The position numbers and the translations under genes were made by a program. Positions 62,231 through 64,000 of a stretch of 64,000 nt of DNA are shown here, piece by piece. The notes under the pieces are model-generated. The model saw only the letters and a list, made by a program, of their open reading frames with translations, was not told the origin of the DNA and did not search any database. Numbering within the stretch: position 1 is the stretch's first letter; every line of letters begins with the position of its first letter. The DNA is taken from positions 184,234,746 to 184,298,745 of the forward strand of contig CM073590.1 in the NCBI GenBank assembly GCA_037074705.1, in the 5' to 3' direction. Source of the stretch: Zhengitettix transpicula. Its lineage: Eukaryota > Arthropoda > Insecta > Orthoptera > Tetrigidae.

Positions 62231-64000
62231 TATGTATCATACGTAATATGGGACAGTTTTGGCTTTAATACGGGCCTCATTCAGTCGTCATGTACGTCGT
62301 CTTGTTTCGTTTCCTGGATAACACGTTGTGGAAAGAGAGTATTTGGTCTACATAGACGGTTCGGAAAATCAACTGGAAAAATATGACAGTATAGTACGGG
62401 GGTGTGCACGCATGATGCGAAGGAGAACCGCATTTCAGATTTTTATATTTCATAAAGAGCCACACGTAGATACACAATATCAATTTTTTAATTAAATTAA
62501 TAGCAAATTTTAAATATAATTATGAAACAGAAAATAATTTTTTCAAAATATTAGTTATCAAATCCAAATCTAATAATAATCATATGTAACAAAAATAAAA
62601 TAGTATTAAAATATATTTATTATTAAAAAGTATAACATCTAACGATAATCTTTCGTCTTTGGCACATGCGCACTACAAACGGTTCAGGGGGCAAAAATAA
62701 ACTAAAAGTTTGAGGGGAGCCACCCTTGACTCAACGAAGAGTCTCATTTGCCCACCGTTGGTATAATAATTTCGTTGTTTTCTGTCAACGAAATGTTTTG
62801 TGTGTATATTGTATTATAGTCTCACCCTCCATTCGTTGTTATATAATTTTAGCTGTGCTGTCATGCGATTAGGTCTTTATTTTGTCCATCATTAAATATC
62901 ATTTACGATATTCAATGCTTAAGTGACAGCGTTACCTCAGTTAATCAACCGGGCAAATTTGTCAGGACACATTATACCACAGTCTACAAAAACAATTATT
63001 AAAAGTATTATAGTCTTGAACTTTTTATTAAATACGTCCGAATTAAATACATCGATATTTTAAATAATAATTTTTATCATTTGAGACGATCGGCATTCGA
63101 AAATAAGACCAGCTCTCCATCAACCAAACATACTACGATACTTTAATCATTTTTTTGTGTACAATTATTTATAAAAATTCGTATTGGGTATAACCCCGAG
63201 GCTTGCAAAAATATCGGTAGCTTCAGCACTTTACGAGATCTATATGTATGTTTATTTTGTCTCATCAACATGAAATAATTTAAATTTGTTTAAATATGTT
63301 CCGTGGTTTAAAGCGTTACGTCATAATTTTCACGATGTAGTTAATTATTTCATAGAATCACTGAATATGTAAACCGTTACGTATTTTTAACGAGGTATTT
63401 AAAAATATAGTTATTAATAATAAATAAGCAGAGTGACTAGTGATGTACCACCTCCACAGATAATGTTTGACCATATGTTATTGTGAGTTGTGTATACGAA
63501 TCTGTGTATTAAAGTGTGACGGTTTCAATAAATATGTGATTGTTATTACGTCTATGACAATTTTTAAAACCATGTTAAAAATTGTTAGCGAAATTAAGAT
63601 ATCGGCACAGTTGCGTAATTTATTAGCTTATTAGAACTTCTCATCAAAGTCTCAAATAGAAATCATACTCTTTTAATTTTTTTTTTCATATTTGTTCTAT
63701 ATTAAAATATATTTTAACAAATTAATTTTAACTATTTCCATTGAGTTTCTAAAACTTTGTCATACTTCGTATCAAACTGACTCATTTGAGAAAAAAAACT
63801 TCAGTCTTGTACCTTATGAAATTGCAGAAAACACACATGTAGTAATAATATCAGTTAGTTGGAAAACTTAATCCTTTGCATTTTATTTGTTGTTACCCTT
63901 TGATCTAATGTAACAGCCTAAAAATGGGTCTTGTATCATAAAAGTCTGCAACAAGCTTATTTTATTGTTAAACATTTAGGGTTTACCTTCTGGCTAAACT
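62231..64000. other. No gene seen
   Basis: AT-rich DNA to the window end without a coding exon or named repeat. Confidence 0.45.

Overview
The window is AT-rich nuclear DNA from an arthropod, most likely an insect. The evidence is an intron-containing Polycomb methyltransferase gene, E(z), zinc-finger terminal exons of the insect longitudinals-lacking (lola) type, and a mixed load of insect-style transposable elements (copia and gypsy LTR elements, CR1/L2/Daphne-like and RTE-like LINE pieces, Penelope-like and Tc1-like pieces, foldback MITEs, solo LTRs). The species cannot be fixed from the sequence. Moderate introns and repeat density would fit a hemimetabolous insect, but that is a guess.

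Region 1 (1-17.8 kb): the last twelve coding exons of E(z) on the + strand, from the region before the SRM to the SET domain and stop codon at 17640-17642. All splice phases join cleanly. The introns carry foldback elements, a Tc1-like transposase relic, a Penelope-like GIY-YIG relic and microsatellites. The N-terminal exons lie before the window.

Region 2 (18-43 kb): a cluster of five lola-type terminal exons. Each has a 3' splice site, the same splice phase (two bases completing a codon), a C2HC finger followed by a C2H2 finger, a stop codon and a poly(A) signal. Four are on the + strand (32.8, 35.0, 40.1 and 41.9 kb) and one is on the - strand (21.2-21.0 kb). No BTB exon is visible in the window. 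One 5' transcript cannot supply both strands in cis. The layout recalls mod(mdg4) and the trans-splicing known for Drosophila lola, or else marks separate genes or an inversion. This is the most interesting signal in the window.

Region 3 (43.9-62.3 kb): a transposon graveyard. It holds a degraded - strand copia copy (44.0-47.5 kb) interrupted by a tandem GC-rich repeat, a + strand LINE (about 48.9-51.2 kb), and a nested stack. In the stack a gypsy relic is broken by a truncated LINE, the LINE contains a solo LTR, and the same gypsy gag is split by a copia element (55.77-59.20 kb). That copia has nearly identical LTRs around a badly decayed interior with no reverse transcriptase. The rest, to 64 kb, shows only repeats and unassigned AT-rich DNA.

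No tRNA, rRNA or CRISPR array was recognised. Exon calls rest on reading frames, splice motifs and remembered family signatures; no database search was run.
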